This document shows positions 33,847 to 42,896 of a stretch of DNA of 64,000 nt, piece after piece (the first letter of the stretch is position 1; every line of letters begins with the position of its first letter). The position numbers were made by a program, and so were the translations under genes. The stretch is from Anaerolinea sp. (GTDB lineage: Bacteria; Chloroflexota; Anaerolineae; Anaerolineales; Anaerolineaceae): assembly GCA_020725865.1 (NCBI GenBank), contig DYEC01000023.1:27326-91325 (forward strand), read 5' to 3'. The notes beneath the pieces were generated by a model. It did not search any database, was not told where the DNA came from, and was given only the letters and a program-made list of their open reading frames with translations.

Positions 33847-36204
33847 GTGGCGAAACGTTCAAGTCCCGCGAAATCACACTCAAAATCCAGAGTGCCTGTA
33901 AAGCCCTCTCGCTCTTCTCAAAAGCAGACACCGCGCAAGCCTGTGCGCAAGTCTACCCCTGTGCAACGCGGTGCTATCGGGGGGTGGTGGAGTCGGCTTT
34001 CCAATGAACGCAAACTGGATATCCTTGGCGTTGTGTTGACGCTTTTGGGTTTGATCACCATTCTCAGCCTGCTTTCGGCACAACGAGGCCAGCTTACCCA
34101 GCTTTGGGTGGATATTCTTTATGCGATTTCCGGTTGGGGGGCATTTATCCTGCCGGTGGCGTTCGTTTTGGGTGGGTTGTGGCTGGTATTTCGCAATATT
34201 GAACATATCCCCGCACCATCACTGGAACGGGTGGTGGGACTGGTTTTGTTGTACTTAAATGTCCTGACCTGGATACACCTTCTACAGGGTGGCGGCTGGG
34301 AATTGGCAAATCAGGGTCAGGGGGGTGGCTTCCTGGGGGCGGCAGCAGAACGTTTCCTGGTCAATGGCATTGGCAAAGCCGGAGCAGTGGTCATTTTGCT
34401 TGCCTGGCTGGTGATTTCGTTAGTTTTTACGCTAGATATTTCTGTTGGTCAGATGGCAATCTGGTTGCAGAAACGGGCGCGCAAGGCCAGACACCATCAT
34501 GCTGTCCAGCCTGCACGCCCGACGCGTTCTATCCATAAAATTGGAGAGTCGGAAGAAGGTCCTGTTGAGCTTCCGCCAGATTTTCATCCGCTGACTCCGC
34601 CTGCCAGGACCGGAAAGCCTGCAGCGCGCCCGCCAGTTGTTGAGCACCCTGCGGCCGAGCTTTCCTCTTCATCTGTGCAAACGTCTGTTTCAACGGCTGC
34701 GCCTCAACCTGCAGCAAAGCCCGCGCCAGTGGGCTGGAAGCTGCCCGAGCTGGAAGCCGTTTTGGACCCGCCGACACGCGCTGCGTTGCAAACCAACACC
34801 GATTACGACCGCGCCCGCATTATTGAGGAAACGCTGGCTTCCTTTGGTGCGCCTGCGCATGTGGTGGAAATTCACCGCGGTCCAACCGTCACCCAATTCG
34901 GCGTCGAGCCGGATTTTGTCGAGGGACGCAATGGCAGGGTGCGTGTGCGGGTGGGTAAGATTGTGGCGCTGGCAGATGATCTTGCACTGGCGCTGGCGGC
35001 GCCGCGCATTCGCATTCAGGCGCCTGTGCCCGGACGCAACTATGTTGGCATTGAGGTTCCCAATGAGGAAATCAGCCGCGTCACGTTGCGTGAGGTACTG
35101 GAGGGTGAAAAGTTCAGGAAAGTGCGCTCCAATTTGCGGCTGGCTTTGGGGAAGGATGTCTCTGGCGAGGCTCATGCAGTTGATTTGACTGCTTTGCCCC
35201 ATCTGTTGATTGCTGGAACCACCGGCTCGGGCAAGTCAGTGTGTGTGAATGCCATCCTGTGTGCTTTGTTGCTCTATAATACGCCGGCAGACTTGCGGCT
35301 GGTGCTGGTGGACCCCAAACGCGTCGAATTAACCAATTACAACGGCATCCCACATCTGCTGGCGCCAGTGGTGGTGGAAGCGGAGCGTGTAATCAGTGCC
35401 TTGCAATGGATGATGCGCGAAATGGACAGCCGCTACCAGAAGTTCGCCCGCAACGGTTCGCGCAACATTCTGGAATTTAACGCCCGCCATCCCGACGAAA
35501 AACTGCCTTACCTTGTAATCGTAGTAGATGAGCTAGCAGACTTAATGATGCTGGCGCCGGAAGAGACCGAGCGCAGTATCACCCGTCTGGCACAACTGGC
35601 ACGCGCCACCGGTATCCATCTGGTGCTGGCGACACAGCGTCCTTCAGTGGATGTGCTGACCGGTTTAATCAAGGCAAATTTCCCAGCGCGCATCGCGTTT
35701 ACCGTTGCTTCTGGCGTTGATAGCCGTGTGATTCTGGATCAGCCGGGCGCGGAGCGCCTGCTGGGGCGCGGCGACATGCTTTTTCAAGCGCCGGATGCTT
35801 CTGCACCGGTACGTTTGCAGGGTGTGTATGTTTCGGATAGTGAAATTCAGCGGCTGGTGGATTACTGGCGGCTGGAGGCATCGCGCGTCAGCGTATCGCA
35901 GACAACACTACCGATAGATAACAGCCTGCCGCGCGGCGTGCCGCTCCATCAGGTGCCGTTATGGAGTGACATGAAGCTGGAGGAGGGTGACCCATTGCTG
36001 CCTGAAGCGATTGACCTGGTGCGCCGCGAGGGACGCGCCTCAATTACTATGTTACAGCGGAAAATGCGCATTGGTTACACGCGCGCTGCCCGATTGATTG
36101 ATGCGATGGAAAGCAAGAAAATCATCGGTCCGGCAATGCCCAATTCGCAGGTGCGCGAGATTCTGGATTGGGGTGATGCCGCTCCGCCGGCAGATGAAGC
36201 ATGA
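33847..36204 (+). CDS. ftsK: DNA translocase FtsK/SpoIIIE
   Basis: This 785-residue septal DNA pump segregates chromosome termini. It has a basic N-terminus, four membrane segments (about 57-200), a Pro/Ala linker, and the RecA-like motor with Walker A GTTGSGKSV and Walker B VVDELADLMM. The C-terminal winged-helix gamma domain (ASITMLQRKMRIGYTRAARLI) reads KOPS-like polarity sequences. The GTG at 33847 has AGGAAGAG upstream. It overlaps rsmE by four bases. Confidence 0.96.
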   Translation: MAKRSSPAKSHSKSRVPVKPSRSSQKQTPRKPVRKSTPVQRGAIGGWWSRLSNERKLDILGVVLTLLGLITILSLLSAQRGQLTQLWVDILYAISGWGAFILPVAFVLGGLWLVFRNIEHIPAPSLERVVGLVLLYLNVLTWIHLLQGGGWELANQGQGGGFLGAAAERFLVNGIGKAGAVVILLAWLVISLVFTLDISVGQMAIWLQKRARKARHHHAVQPARPTRSIHKIGESEEGPVELPPDFHPLTPPARTGKPAARPPVVEHPAAELSSSSVQTSVSTAAPQPAAKPAPVGWKLPELEAVLDPPTRAALQTNTDYDRARIIEETLASFGAPAHVVEIHRGPTVTQFGVEPDFVEGRNGRVRVRVGKIVALADDLALALAAPRIRIQAPVPGRNYVGIEVPNEEISRVTLREVLEGEKFRKVRSNLRLALGKDVSGEAHAVDLTALPHLLIAGTTGSGKSVCVNAILCALLLYNTPADLRLVLVDPKRVELTNYNGIPHLLAPVVVEAERVISALQWMMREMDSRYQKFARNGSRNILEFNARHPDEKLPYLVIVVDELADLMMLAPEETERSITRLAQLARATGIHLVLATQRPSVDVLTGLIKANFPARIAFTVASGVDSRVILDQPGAERLLGRGDMLFQAPDASAPVRLQGVYVSDSEIQRLVDYWRLEASRVSVSQTTLPIDNSLPRGVPLHQVPLWSDMKLEEGDPLLPEAIDLVRREGRASITMLQRKMRIGYTRAARLIDAMESKKIIGPAMPNSQVREILDWGDAAPPADEA

Positions 36205-36995
36205 AGCGAGATGAGACTCTGCTTTCTATGTCTGCCCGTCAGGGCGGCAGGGAAACCACACACCGTTTTTTTGTCTCGCCGGATCTTCTGAAGTTTGAAT
36301 TGATTCATTTCCCTGCGCCGCTTGCCCATCAGATGGTGCGGGTGTTGCGGCTCGAAGCCGGCGACCGTGTGACTGTGCTGGATAATCAAGGGAATGCATA
36401 CCGGGTGGAATTGCAGAGAGTCTCACCTGCTCAAACAAGCGGGGTGATTCTCTCAAAGGTTGTACCGGCGACTGAACCGTTGACACAATTGACCCTCTAT
36501 CTGCCGCTTACCCAGCGCGAAAAGTTTGAATGGATGTTACAAAAATGTACCGAAGTCGGAGCGGCGGCTTTTGTGCCGCTGGTTTCCAGCCGTTCGCTGG
36601 TGCGGCAAGACATACAAGAAAAGCGCAGGCTGGAACGCTGGCAAAAGATTCTTCAGGAAGCTGCCGAGCAGTCCGGGCGCGCGCGCATTCCGCAGTTGAA
36701 ACCCGCCTGTCATCTGGCAGAGGCGCTTGAAGCAGCGTACCGTGAGCATGACCTGTGTCTGATGGCGTGGGAAAGAGAAGAACGGTTTTCATTGCGGCAG
36801 GTGCTGCAAGGGAGAGATCACTACGAGCGGGTGGCGGTGTTAATCGGACCGGAGGGCGGTTTCTCGGAGAAAGAGGTTGGGCAGGCAGTACAAAATGGCT
36901 GGCATACGGTGTCACTGGGGGCGCGCATTTTGCGCATGGAGACGGCGGCTGTAGTCGCAGCGGCTCTGATACTATACGAACTCGACCAGAGGTGA
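36201..36995 (+). CDS. rsmE: 16S rRNA (uracil-1498-N3)-methyltransferase
   Basis: This 264-residue SPOUT methyltransferase modifies U1498 in 16S rRNA using SAM. It has an N-terminal PUA-like region (HRFFVSPDLL to HQMVRVLRLEAGDRVTVLD) and a SPOUT domain. Family motifs are KFEWMLQKCTEVG, SGRARIPQ, VLIGPEGGFSEKE and LGARILRMETA, the last forming the trefoil knot. The start at 36201 overlaps the ftsK stop (ATGA). A few N-terminal residues could be removed by an internal ATG at 36231. Confidence 0.96.
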   Translation: MKRDETLLSMSARQGGRETTHRFFVSPDLLKFELIHFPAPLAHQMVRVLRLEAGDRVTVLDNQGNAYRVELQRVSPAQTSGVILSKVVPATEPLTQLTLYLPLTQREKFEWMLQKCTEVGAAAFVPLVSSRSLVRQDIQEKRRLERWQKILQEAAEQSGRARIPQLKPACHLAEALEAAYREHDLCLMAWEREERFSLRQVLQGRDHYERVAVLIGPEGGFSEKEVGQAVQNGWHTVSLGARILRMETAAVVAAALILYELDQR

Positions 36996-37001
36996 GGGGA
37001 T

Positions 37002-37676
37002 TTAAGTGCCCGAAGGCTTGCCGGCGATAACGATGGCATATTCGCCGCGCGGTTCCTCGCCGGCGAAGCGTGCACCCAGTTCGGAGAGCGTGCCGCGCAA
37101 TATGGTTTCAAACATCTTGGTCAGGTCGTTTGCGATAGCCGCTTGCCGGTTGCCATAAACGGCCAGTGCGTCTTCCAGAAACGCTTTAAGGCGATAGGGA
37201 CTTTCGTAAAAAATCAGTGTATGTGGTGAATCGGCATCCACTTCCAGAAAGCGCCGCCGTGCGCTGGGTTTACGCGGCGGAAAGCCGCGGAAGGTGAAGC
37301 TGTGTACTGGCAGTCCGGAAAGTACCAGCGCCGGGATCAGCGCTACTGCACCGGGAATCATGGTCACTTCCAGCCCTTCAGCAATCGCAGCGCGCACCAG
37401 CACAAAACCCGGGTCGGAGATACCGGGGCTGCCAGCGTTGGTCACCAGTGCCACGGAGCGCCCATCGCGCAACATCGTGAGCACTTTGGGCAGAACTTTT
37501 TCCTCGTTGTATTCGTGAAAAGAAAGCTGAGGCTTCTTAATCTCGAAATGTTTGAGCAGTAAGCCGGTCTTGCGCGTATCTTCGCTCAGGACCAGATCCA
37601 CCGAGCGCAACGTTTCCAGCGCGCGCAATGAAATATCCCCAAGATTACCAATAGGTGTGGCAACCAGATAAAGCAT
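37002..37676 (-). CDS. rsmI: 16S rRNA (cytidine-1402-2'-O)-methyltransferase
   Basis: This 224-residue tetrapyrrole-methylase-fold enzyme 2'-O-methylates C1402 in the ribosomal P site. It begins [16 protein letters not shown], the RsmI signature, with [25 protein letters not shown] and FRGFPPRK following. I chose the ATG at 37676. A GTG at 37718 would add 14 residues not found in the family and overlap tsaC. It converges on rsmE and lies 16 bases after tsaC. Confidence 0.96.
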   Translation of the reverse strand: MLYLVATPIGNLGDISLRALETLRSVDLVLSEDTRKTGLLLKHFEIKKPQLSFHEYNEEKVLPKVLTMLRDGRSVALVTNAGSPGISDPGFVLVRAAIAEGLEVTMIPGAVALIPALVLSGLPVHSFTFRGFPPRKPSARRRFLEVDADSPHTLIFYESPYRLKAFLEDALAVYGNRQAAIANDLTKMFETILRGTLSELGARFAGEEPRGEYAIVIAGKPSGT

Positions 37677-37692
37677 CGCTACTATCAGTATA

Positions 37693-38706
37693 TCATGTAA
37701 CCACTCGGCTTGCGGCACGTACCAGCCGGTCGAGAATTGCCAGCCCCAGACCGCTTTCGCTCAAACTGCGGCACAGAATGACATCCACGCCTTGTCTATC
37801 CAGCCAACGCATTCCTGCATACAGACGGCGGGCAATGCTGGATTCATCTGATCCCAATCTATACACCACGGCGCCGGTCGTTTTTAGTATTTCCATATCC
37901 TCATCCAGTGCCAGCACACCGACGCGTTTGCCAGCCTTGTGCGCTGCCCGGGTTTCTTCGATGAGCGTCTCGCGCGCATTTTCCCCGACAAATAAAACCA
38001 TTTCACTGTGCGGGGCATAGTGCTTTTTGAGCAGTCCGGGTGAAGGTAAACCTTCTTCGATGGTGCGTTGTTGCCGTAGTACCGTTACTGCACCGATGAC
38101 GGCTTCCAGCATTTCGCGCGTGATGCCGCCGGGGCGCAGGATGCGCGGTGGGCTGGTGGATATATCCAGAACGGTAGATTCCACGCCAACGCTGGTTTCC
38201 CCGCCATCCAGAATAATATCCACGCGCCCCCGCAAATCGTCCCAGACATGATATGCTGTGGTTGGGCTGGTATGACCAAAACGGTTTGCCGAAGGCGCTG
38301 CAATTGGGCGATTGGCGACACGAATGAGCTCCAACGCCACAGGGTGATCAGGCACACGCACTGCAACCGTATCCAGCCCGGAAGTAACCGCATCTGGCAC
38401 AGCGGGCTGTTTGGGCAGGATGAGGGTCAGCGGACCGGGCCAGAAAGTTTTCGCCAGTTTTTCAGCAATGGGCGGGATAGTGCGGGCTACACTGCCGATC
38501 TGTTCCATCCCGCTCAGATGGACAATTAACGGGTCCGCGGCGGGTCTCTCTTTGGCGGCGAAAATACGGGCGACAGCCTGCACATTCAGCGCATCCGCAC
38601 CCAGGCCATAGACGGTTTCGGTAGGAAAGGCTACCAACCCGCCGTTGTGGATAACCTGCGCAGCACGGGCGATATTTTCAGGCGTTGCAGAAAGCATTTC
38701 GGTCAT
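37693..38706 (-). CDS. tsaC: L-threonylcarbamoyladenylate synthase
   Basis: This enzyme makes threonylcarbamoyl-AMP from Thr, bicarbonate and ATP for t6A in tRNAs. The 337 residues place it in the longer Sua5 class: a YrdC domain ([43 protein letters not shown]), a linker ([17 protein letters not shown]) and a C-terminal Sua5 domain. The start is uncertain. I take the ATG at 38706, because a GTG 18 bases upstream adds only a few residues. No clear ribosome binding site is visible for either. Confidence 0.94.
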   Translation of the reverse strand: MTEMLSATPENIARAAQVIHNGGLVAFPTETVYGLGADALNVQAVARIFAAKERPAADPLIVHLSGMEQIGSVARTIPPIAEKLAKTFWPGPLTLILPKQPAVPDAVTSGLDTVAVRVPDHPVALELIRVANRPIAAPSANRFGHTSPTTAYHVWDDLRGRVDIILDGGETSVGVESTVLDISTSPPRILRPGGITREMLEAVIGAVTVLRQQRTIEEGLPSPGLLKKHYAPHSEMVLFVGENARETLIEETRAAHKAGKRVGVLALDEDMEILKTTGAVVYRLGSDESSIARRLYAGMRWLDRQGVDVILCRSLSESGLGLAILDRLVRAASRVVT

Positions 38707-38750
38707 TGGGGGAGATTTTAACACAGAGTTTACTGTCTGATGAATTTACC

Positions 38751-38780
38751 CTGAAATCGTGAATTTTCAAGCGGTATAAT
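38751..38780 (+). promoter_or_regulatory. Promoter for the flavodoxin-like gene
   Basis: CTGAAA (38751-38756), an 18-base spacer and a perfect TATAAT (38775-38780) lie about 64 bases before the ATG at 38844, in the region divergent from tsaC. Confidence 0.5.
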
Positions 38781-38843
38781 ACAGTCAATAAAAAGGCTGT
38801 TCGCTCAGCCGTTCATTGCTACCCCCGTGGAAAGGATCATTCA

Positions 38844-39335
38844 ATGAGTAAACGAGTTCTGGTTACGTATGCAACCCGCGCCGGTTCGACAGCGGAGGTT
38901 GCCGCTGAAATCGGTTCAAACCTGAGTCAGCGCGGTTTTATTGTAGATGTCAAGCCGGTCAAAGAGGTCTCAAGCCTGGAAGGGTATCAGGCTGTTGTCT
39001 TGGGCAGTGCCGTGCGCATGGGTAACTGGTTGCCGGAGATGACGGCGTTTGTAAAAGCTAATCAGCAGGCGCTTAACGCCGTGCCGGTGGCACTGTTCAC
39101 CGTGCACATGCTGAACACTGGCGAGGATGAAACCAGCCGCACCGCCCGCCGGACGTATTTGCAAGCTATTCGCCCACTGCTCCATCATGCCGAAGAAGCC
39201 TATTTCGCTGGCAGGATGGACTTTTCGCGCCTGTCCTTTCTGGACCGCATCATTGCGAAAATGGTCAAAGCGGTTGAAGCCGACCGTCGCGACTGGGACG
39301 CCGTCCGTGCCTGGGCGGAAATGGTTTTCGCCTAG
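38844..39335 (+). CDS. Flavodoxin-domain protein
   Basis: This 163-residue protein has the FMN phosphate-binding loop YATRAGSTAEVA at the N-terminus and a second flavin contact region VVLGSAVRMGNW. It resembles the HemG/flavodoxin-like group that includes menaquinone-dependent protoporphyrinogen oxidase, but the helix insertion of true HemG is not clear, so only the fold is assigned. AAAGGATC precedes the ATG. Two paralogous membrane proteins follow after 49 bases, which may make this an electron-transfer or membrane-associated unit. Confidence 0.8.
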   Translation: MSKRVLVTYATRAGSTAEVAAEIGSNLSQRGFIVDVKPVKEVSSLEGYQAVVLGSAVRMGNWLPEMTAFVKANQQALNAVPVALFTVHMLNTGEDETSRTARRTYLQAIRPLLHHAEEAYFAGRMDFSRLSFLDRIIAKMVKAVEADRRDWDAVRAWAEMVFA

Positions 39336-39384
39336 TTTACGGCAGTTCAATGATAAGGTTTTTCTGCGATCAAAGGAATAACCT

Positions 39385-40248
39385 ATGAAACTCCATCCTT
39401 CTCTGAAGCGGCTGGTTCCGCTAATTTTTGTTCTGGCATTTGCGGCGGCACTTGCCGGTTTACTACCCGGCGAGGGCGAATCCTATCCCCTGATCACCTT
39501 TCGCGGTGAGCAGGTGATGATCCATGCCAAAGGATTATATTACTGGGATACGGTCAGCTCGGCGTCACAGATGCAGGCGAACGATCTGGTCATGCTTGTG
39601 CTGGGCCTGCCCTTGCTGGCGGTTTCGTACTGGCTGAGCCGGCGCGGTTCATTGCGCGGTCAGTTGCTCTTAACCGGTACACTGGGTTTTATCCTCTACA
39701 CGTATATCACCATGTGCTTTGGGGCGGCGTACAATAAGCTTTTTCTGGTGTATGTGGCGCTTTTCAGCCTGAGTCTTTTTGCTTTTATTTTGTGCATGAT
39801 GTCGTTTGACCTGAAGACTCTGCCGGAGCGTTTTTCCGAGAAGTTACCGCGCCGCGCGATTGCCGCACTGCTCTTTTTTGCGGCGGTTTTTCTGACACTG
39901 GCATGGCTCGGACGCATTGCCCCAACCGTATTGCAGGACGCAGTTCCGCCGCTGGAAAATGCGACCAGCATGTTTATACAGGCAATGGATCTGGGCGTTG
40001 TTGTGCCATTGTGTGTTCTTTCCGGTGTTTTGCTGCTTCGGCGCAGCGCATGGGGGTACCTGCTGGCTTCCGTTTCGCAATTGAAGTTCCTGACGATGGG
40101 ACTGGCGGTCAGTCTAATGGCGTTCAACATGGCACGCGTGGGTGTGCCGGTCAGCATAGTAGAGTTAACGGTTTTTCCTGCGATGAGCCTGATCAATGTT
40201 GTTCTGGTTGTTGTCCTGCTGAAGAATATTAGAGAAGGAAGCGGATGA
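39385..40248 (+). CDS. Multispan membrane protein, first of a tandem pair
   Basis: This 287-residue integral membrane protein has about eight hydrophobic segments and an RRGSLRGQLLLTG loop near residues 87-99. The product of the next gene has the same loop (RRGSLRGHLFLTG) and the same order of segments, so the two are diverged duplicates. I do not recognise the family. AAGGA precedes the ATG. The last four bases overlap the second copy. Confidence 0.75.
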   Translation: MKLHPSLKRLVPLIFVLAFAAALAGLLPGEGESYPLITFRGEQVMIHAKGLYYWDTVSSASQMQANDLVMLVLGLPLLAVSYWLSRRGSLRGQLLLTGTLGFILYTYITMCFGAAYNKLFLVYVALFSLSLFAFILCMMSFDLKTLPERFSEKLPRRAIAALLFFAAVFLTLAWLGRIAPTVLQDAVPPLENATSMFIQAMDLGVVVPLCVLSGVLLLRRSAWGYLLASVSQLKFLTMGLAVSLMAFNMARVGVPVSIVELTVFPAMSLINVVLVVVLLKNIREGSG

Positions 40249-41126
40249 AAAAATCCTCTACCACCATTTTCTGGCTTTCTCTGCTGGTAGCATTACTGGC
40301 GGCGGTGTATGCTGGCGCAGGGTTATTTGCACAAGGCGGCAAGGGAGCATTTTTGTTCACCAATCTGTATGGTGGGACGGTTGAAATATATGGTCGGGGA
40401 ATTTATCACAACGACAGTACGTTTCGCGCCCTGATCTTTCGCGGTACAGATGCCGTTACGTTATTCATCTGCGTTCCTGCGCTGGTTTTTGCCAGTGTGC
40501 TCTATCGGCGCGGCTCGTTGCGTGGGCATTTATTCCTGACCGGGATGTTGGGGTATTTTACTTATAACGCTGCTTCGCTGGCTCTGGGGGCATTTTACAA
40601 TAATCTGCTGCTGGTATATATTGGATGTTTTTCAGCCAGCCTCTTTGCCTTTATTCTGGCGTTGTGCTCGCTGGATTTATCTGTGTTGTCAGCGAGAACA
40701 TCAGAAAATTTGCCGCGCCGCTGGATTGCCGTGTTTTTGTTTGTTGCCGGACTATCGCTCATGGTGTGGGTCGCGGATATCGTGGTTGCACTGTTTCGAG
40801 GAGGAATTCCCAATCACTTGGGGCATTACACGACTGAAACGACTTACACGCTCGATCTGGGAGTGATTCTTCCGGGGGTATATTTGACGGGGATATTGGT
40901 TTTACGCCGTCATCCACTGGGTACACTGCTTGCCTGTGTTTTCATATTGCTGAATTTGACCGTTGGTCTGGTGGTCGCTGGTCAAACCACTCTGCAAGTG
41001 CTGAACGGTATTGTGCTGACCCCGGGTCAGTTTGCGGCATACGTTGCGCCCTTTATTTTCCTGAGCCTGATTGCCGCTATCTTACTGGTCAGTATTCTGC
41101 GGAATATCTCCGAGCCGGTTGGTTAA
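40245..41126 (+). CDS. Multispan membrane protein, second of a tandem pair
   Basis: This 293-residue paralogue of the preceding protein shares the RRGSLRGHLFLTG loop, a YN-containing helix (NNLLLVYIGCFSASLFAF versus NKLFLVYVALFSLSLFAF) and the final NISEP/NIREG ending. It has about eight membrane segments. The ATGA overlap and GAAGGAAG ribosome binding site imply coupled, roughly equal synthesis, consistent with a heterodimeric membrane protein. Function is unknown. Confidence 0.75.
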   Translation: MKKSSTTIFWLSLLVALLAAVYAGAGLFAQGGKGAFLFTNLYGGTVEIYGRGIYHNDSTFRALIFRGTDAVTLFICVPALVFASVLYRRGSLRGHLFLTGMLGYFTYNAASLALGAFYNNLLLVYIGCFSASLFAFILALCSLDLSVLSARTSENLPRRWIAVFLFVAGLSLMVWVADIVVALFRGGIPNHLGHYTTETTYTLDLGVILPGVYLTGILVLRRHPLGTLLACVFILLNLTVGLVVAGQTTLQVLNGIVLTPGQFAAYVAPFIFLSLIAAILLVSILRNISEPVG

Positions 41127-41260
41127 GGAAAGCGTTGCTTCCTGATTCATATATTGCTCTGCGGTTTGTATGCTGTGACAGGTAGCGGGTCGTAATATTG
41201 TGGCATGGCTTGCGCGTATCATTGTGACCTTTGTGTAACTTCACAAGTCTATTAGAGGGC

Positions 41261-41266
41261 TATAAT
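41261..41266 (+). promoter_or_regulatory. -10 box upstream of the radical SAM gene
   Basis: A perfect TATAAT ends 14 bases before the ATG at 41281. The best -35 (TTCACA, 41240-41245) is only 15 bases away, so spacing is short. Confidence 0.4.
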
Positions 41267-41280
41267 TAGGTAAGTAGCGG

Positions 41281-42192
41281 ATGAGCGTTTTTGAACCAGC
41301 CTATCTTACCCTTTTACGCAGCGGTGAATTACAGCGCCGCGTGGCAGAGGCGCGGCAGCATCTGGCAAAGTGTGATGTATGCGCCCGTGTCTGCCGCGTG
41401 AACCGTCTGGCGGGCGAGCGGGGAATTTGCCGCACCGGCGAACGGGCGCGGGTGAGCAGTTATGGTCCGCATCTGGGCGAGGAAAATCCCCTGCGCGGCT
41501 GGCGCGGCTCTGGGACGATTTTCTTCACCCGCTGTAATCTGCACTGTCAGTATTGCCAGAACTGGGACATCAGTCAGACCGATGCCGGGGAAGAGGTCGA
41601 TGCGGAGGAACTGGGGGCAATCATGCTGGAACTGCAATCTTACGGTTGTCACAATATTAACCTGGTTTCGCCCAGCCATGTGGTGCCGCAAATTCTGGCG
41701 GCGCTGTTGGTCGCGGCTGAAGCGGGTCTGCATCTCCCGCTGGTGTATAACACAGGTGGCTATGACTCGTTAGACATGCTGCGCCTGCTCGATGGCGTAG
41801 TGGATATTTACATGCCGGATATGAAGTATGGTGATTCGGCAATTGCCAGACGTTACTCGCTGGTGCGGGATTATGTCAAGGTCAATCAGGCGGCGGTGCG
41901 CGAGATGCACCGTCAGGTAGGTGATCTGCAAATTGATGAGCGCGGTTTGGCGCGGCGCGGGCTGCTGGTGCGTCATCTGGTACTGCCCAACCATCTGGCT
42001 GGCACGGCACAGGTGGTCCGCTTTCTGGCAGAGGAGGTCTCCAAAGATACTTACCTGAACCTGATGGACCAATACCGCCCGGAGTATCTTGCCAGCCGCT
42101 ACCCGCCGCTCAACCGGCGCATCACTCCACAAGAATATCAACATGCGCTGGAGCTGGCACAAAAAGCTGGTCTGCACCGTTTTGACCGCTGA
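41281..42192 (+). CDS. Radical SAM protein, PflA/PflX-like
   Basis: This 303-residue radical SAM protein has the cluster motif CNLHCQYC (C-x3-C-x2-C) near residues 84-91, within FFTRCNLHCQYCQNWDISQ. A preceding Cys-rich segment CDVCARVCRVNR and GERGICRTG (near 31-59) is typical of the PflX-type group annotated as pyruvate formate-lyase activating enzyme-like. No glycyl radical enzyme is in the window, so the target is unknown. AGGTAAG precedes the ATG. The rhodanese gene follows after 49 bases. Confidence 0.88.
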   Translation: MSVFEPAYLTLLRSGELQRRVAEARQHLAKCDVCARVCRVNRLAGERGICRTGERARVSSYGPHLGEENPLRGWRGSGTIFFTRCNLHCQYCQNWDISQTDAGEEVDAEELGAIMLELQSYGCHNINLVSPSHVVPQILAALLVAAEAGLHLPLVYNTGGYDSLDMLRLLDGVVDIYMPDMKYGDSAIARRYSLVRDYVKVNQAAVREMHRQVGDLQIDERGLARRGLLVRHLVLPNHLAGTAQVVRFLAEEVSKDTYLNLMDQYRPEYLASRYPPLNRRITPQEYQHALELAQKAGLHRFDR

Positions 42193-42241
42193 GGTAACTT
42201 TTTGGCTGTCACTGCATCTATTCAGCATGGAGGACTGAACG

Positions 42242-42688
42242 ATGTCGTCTAAAAAGAAACCCATACAAAAAACGTCAAAATTCCGCTGGGGCTGGCTGGC
42301 AGTCGGTTTGCTGGTGCTTGTGACGGCGGCGCTGGCGTTCACTTTTCTGGAGAGCAACACGGCAACAGCGGTTCTGCCCAAAGAGATTGGTGTGCAGGAA
42401 GCGGCTGAACTGCGCGATCAGGGCGCTTTTATTCTGGATGTACGCCAGCCGGAAGAATGGCAGGAAGCTCACATTCCCGGCGCGACGTTGATCCCGCTGA
42501 GTGAGTTAGCTAACAGACTGGATGAAGTGCCAAAGGATAAGCCGGTGGTGGTTTATTGTCGCTCAGGCAATCGCAGCGCAACGGGACGTGATATTCTCCA
42601 GCAGGCTGGCTTCGAGCAGGTGACGAGCATGGCGGGCGGCATCCGCGCCTGGATAGCCGCCGGGTTACCGGCAGTGAGCGGACAATAA
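42242..42688 (+). CDS. Membrane-anchored rhodanese-domain protein
   Basis: This 148-residue protein has an N-terminal membrane anchor (about 16-37) and a single rhodanese domain outside the membrane. The active-site cysteine is in VVYCRSGNRSATG, the canonical six-residue loop CRSGNR. DVRQPEEWQEAHIPGA is the family's substrate-entry motif. It likely transfers sulfane sulfur or acts as a thiol redox protein at the membrane surface. GGAGGA precedes the ATG. Confidence 0.92.
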   Translation: MSSKKKPIQKTSKFRWGWLAVGLLVLVTAALAFTFLESNTATAVLPKEIGVQEAAELRDQGAFILDVRQPEEWQEAHIPGATLIPLSELANRLDEVPKDKPVVVYCRSGNRSATGRDILQQAGFEQVTSMAGGIRAWIAAGLPAVSGQ

Positions 42689-42709
42689 GCGATCCACAGC
42701 AATTATTGA

Positions 42710-42740
42710 ATACAAAACCCCCGCCCATGATAGGCGGGGG
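42710..42740 (-). terminator. Terminator for tRNA-Leu
   Basis: On the minus strand, CCCCCGCC and GGCGGGGG (plus 42733-42740 and 42718-42725) form a perfect 8-base stem with a 7-base loop followed by TTTTGTATT. It lies 19 bases after the 3' end of tRNA-Leu. In the plus direction no T tract follows. Confidence 0.75.
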
Positions 42741-42759
42741 CGTTGTGTTATAATGAGTG

Positions 42760-42843
<84 letters not shown>

Positions 42844-42896
42844 TTGTCCTTTTAGTATATCCAATCTTTTCAGAAGGGTCAAGGTTACAAAACAAG

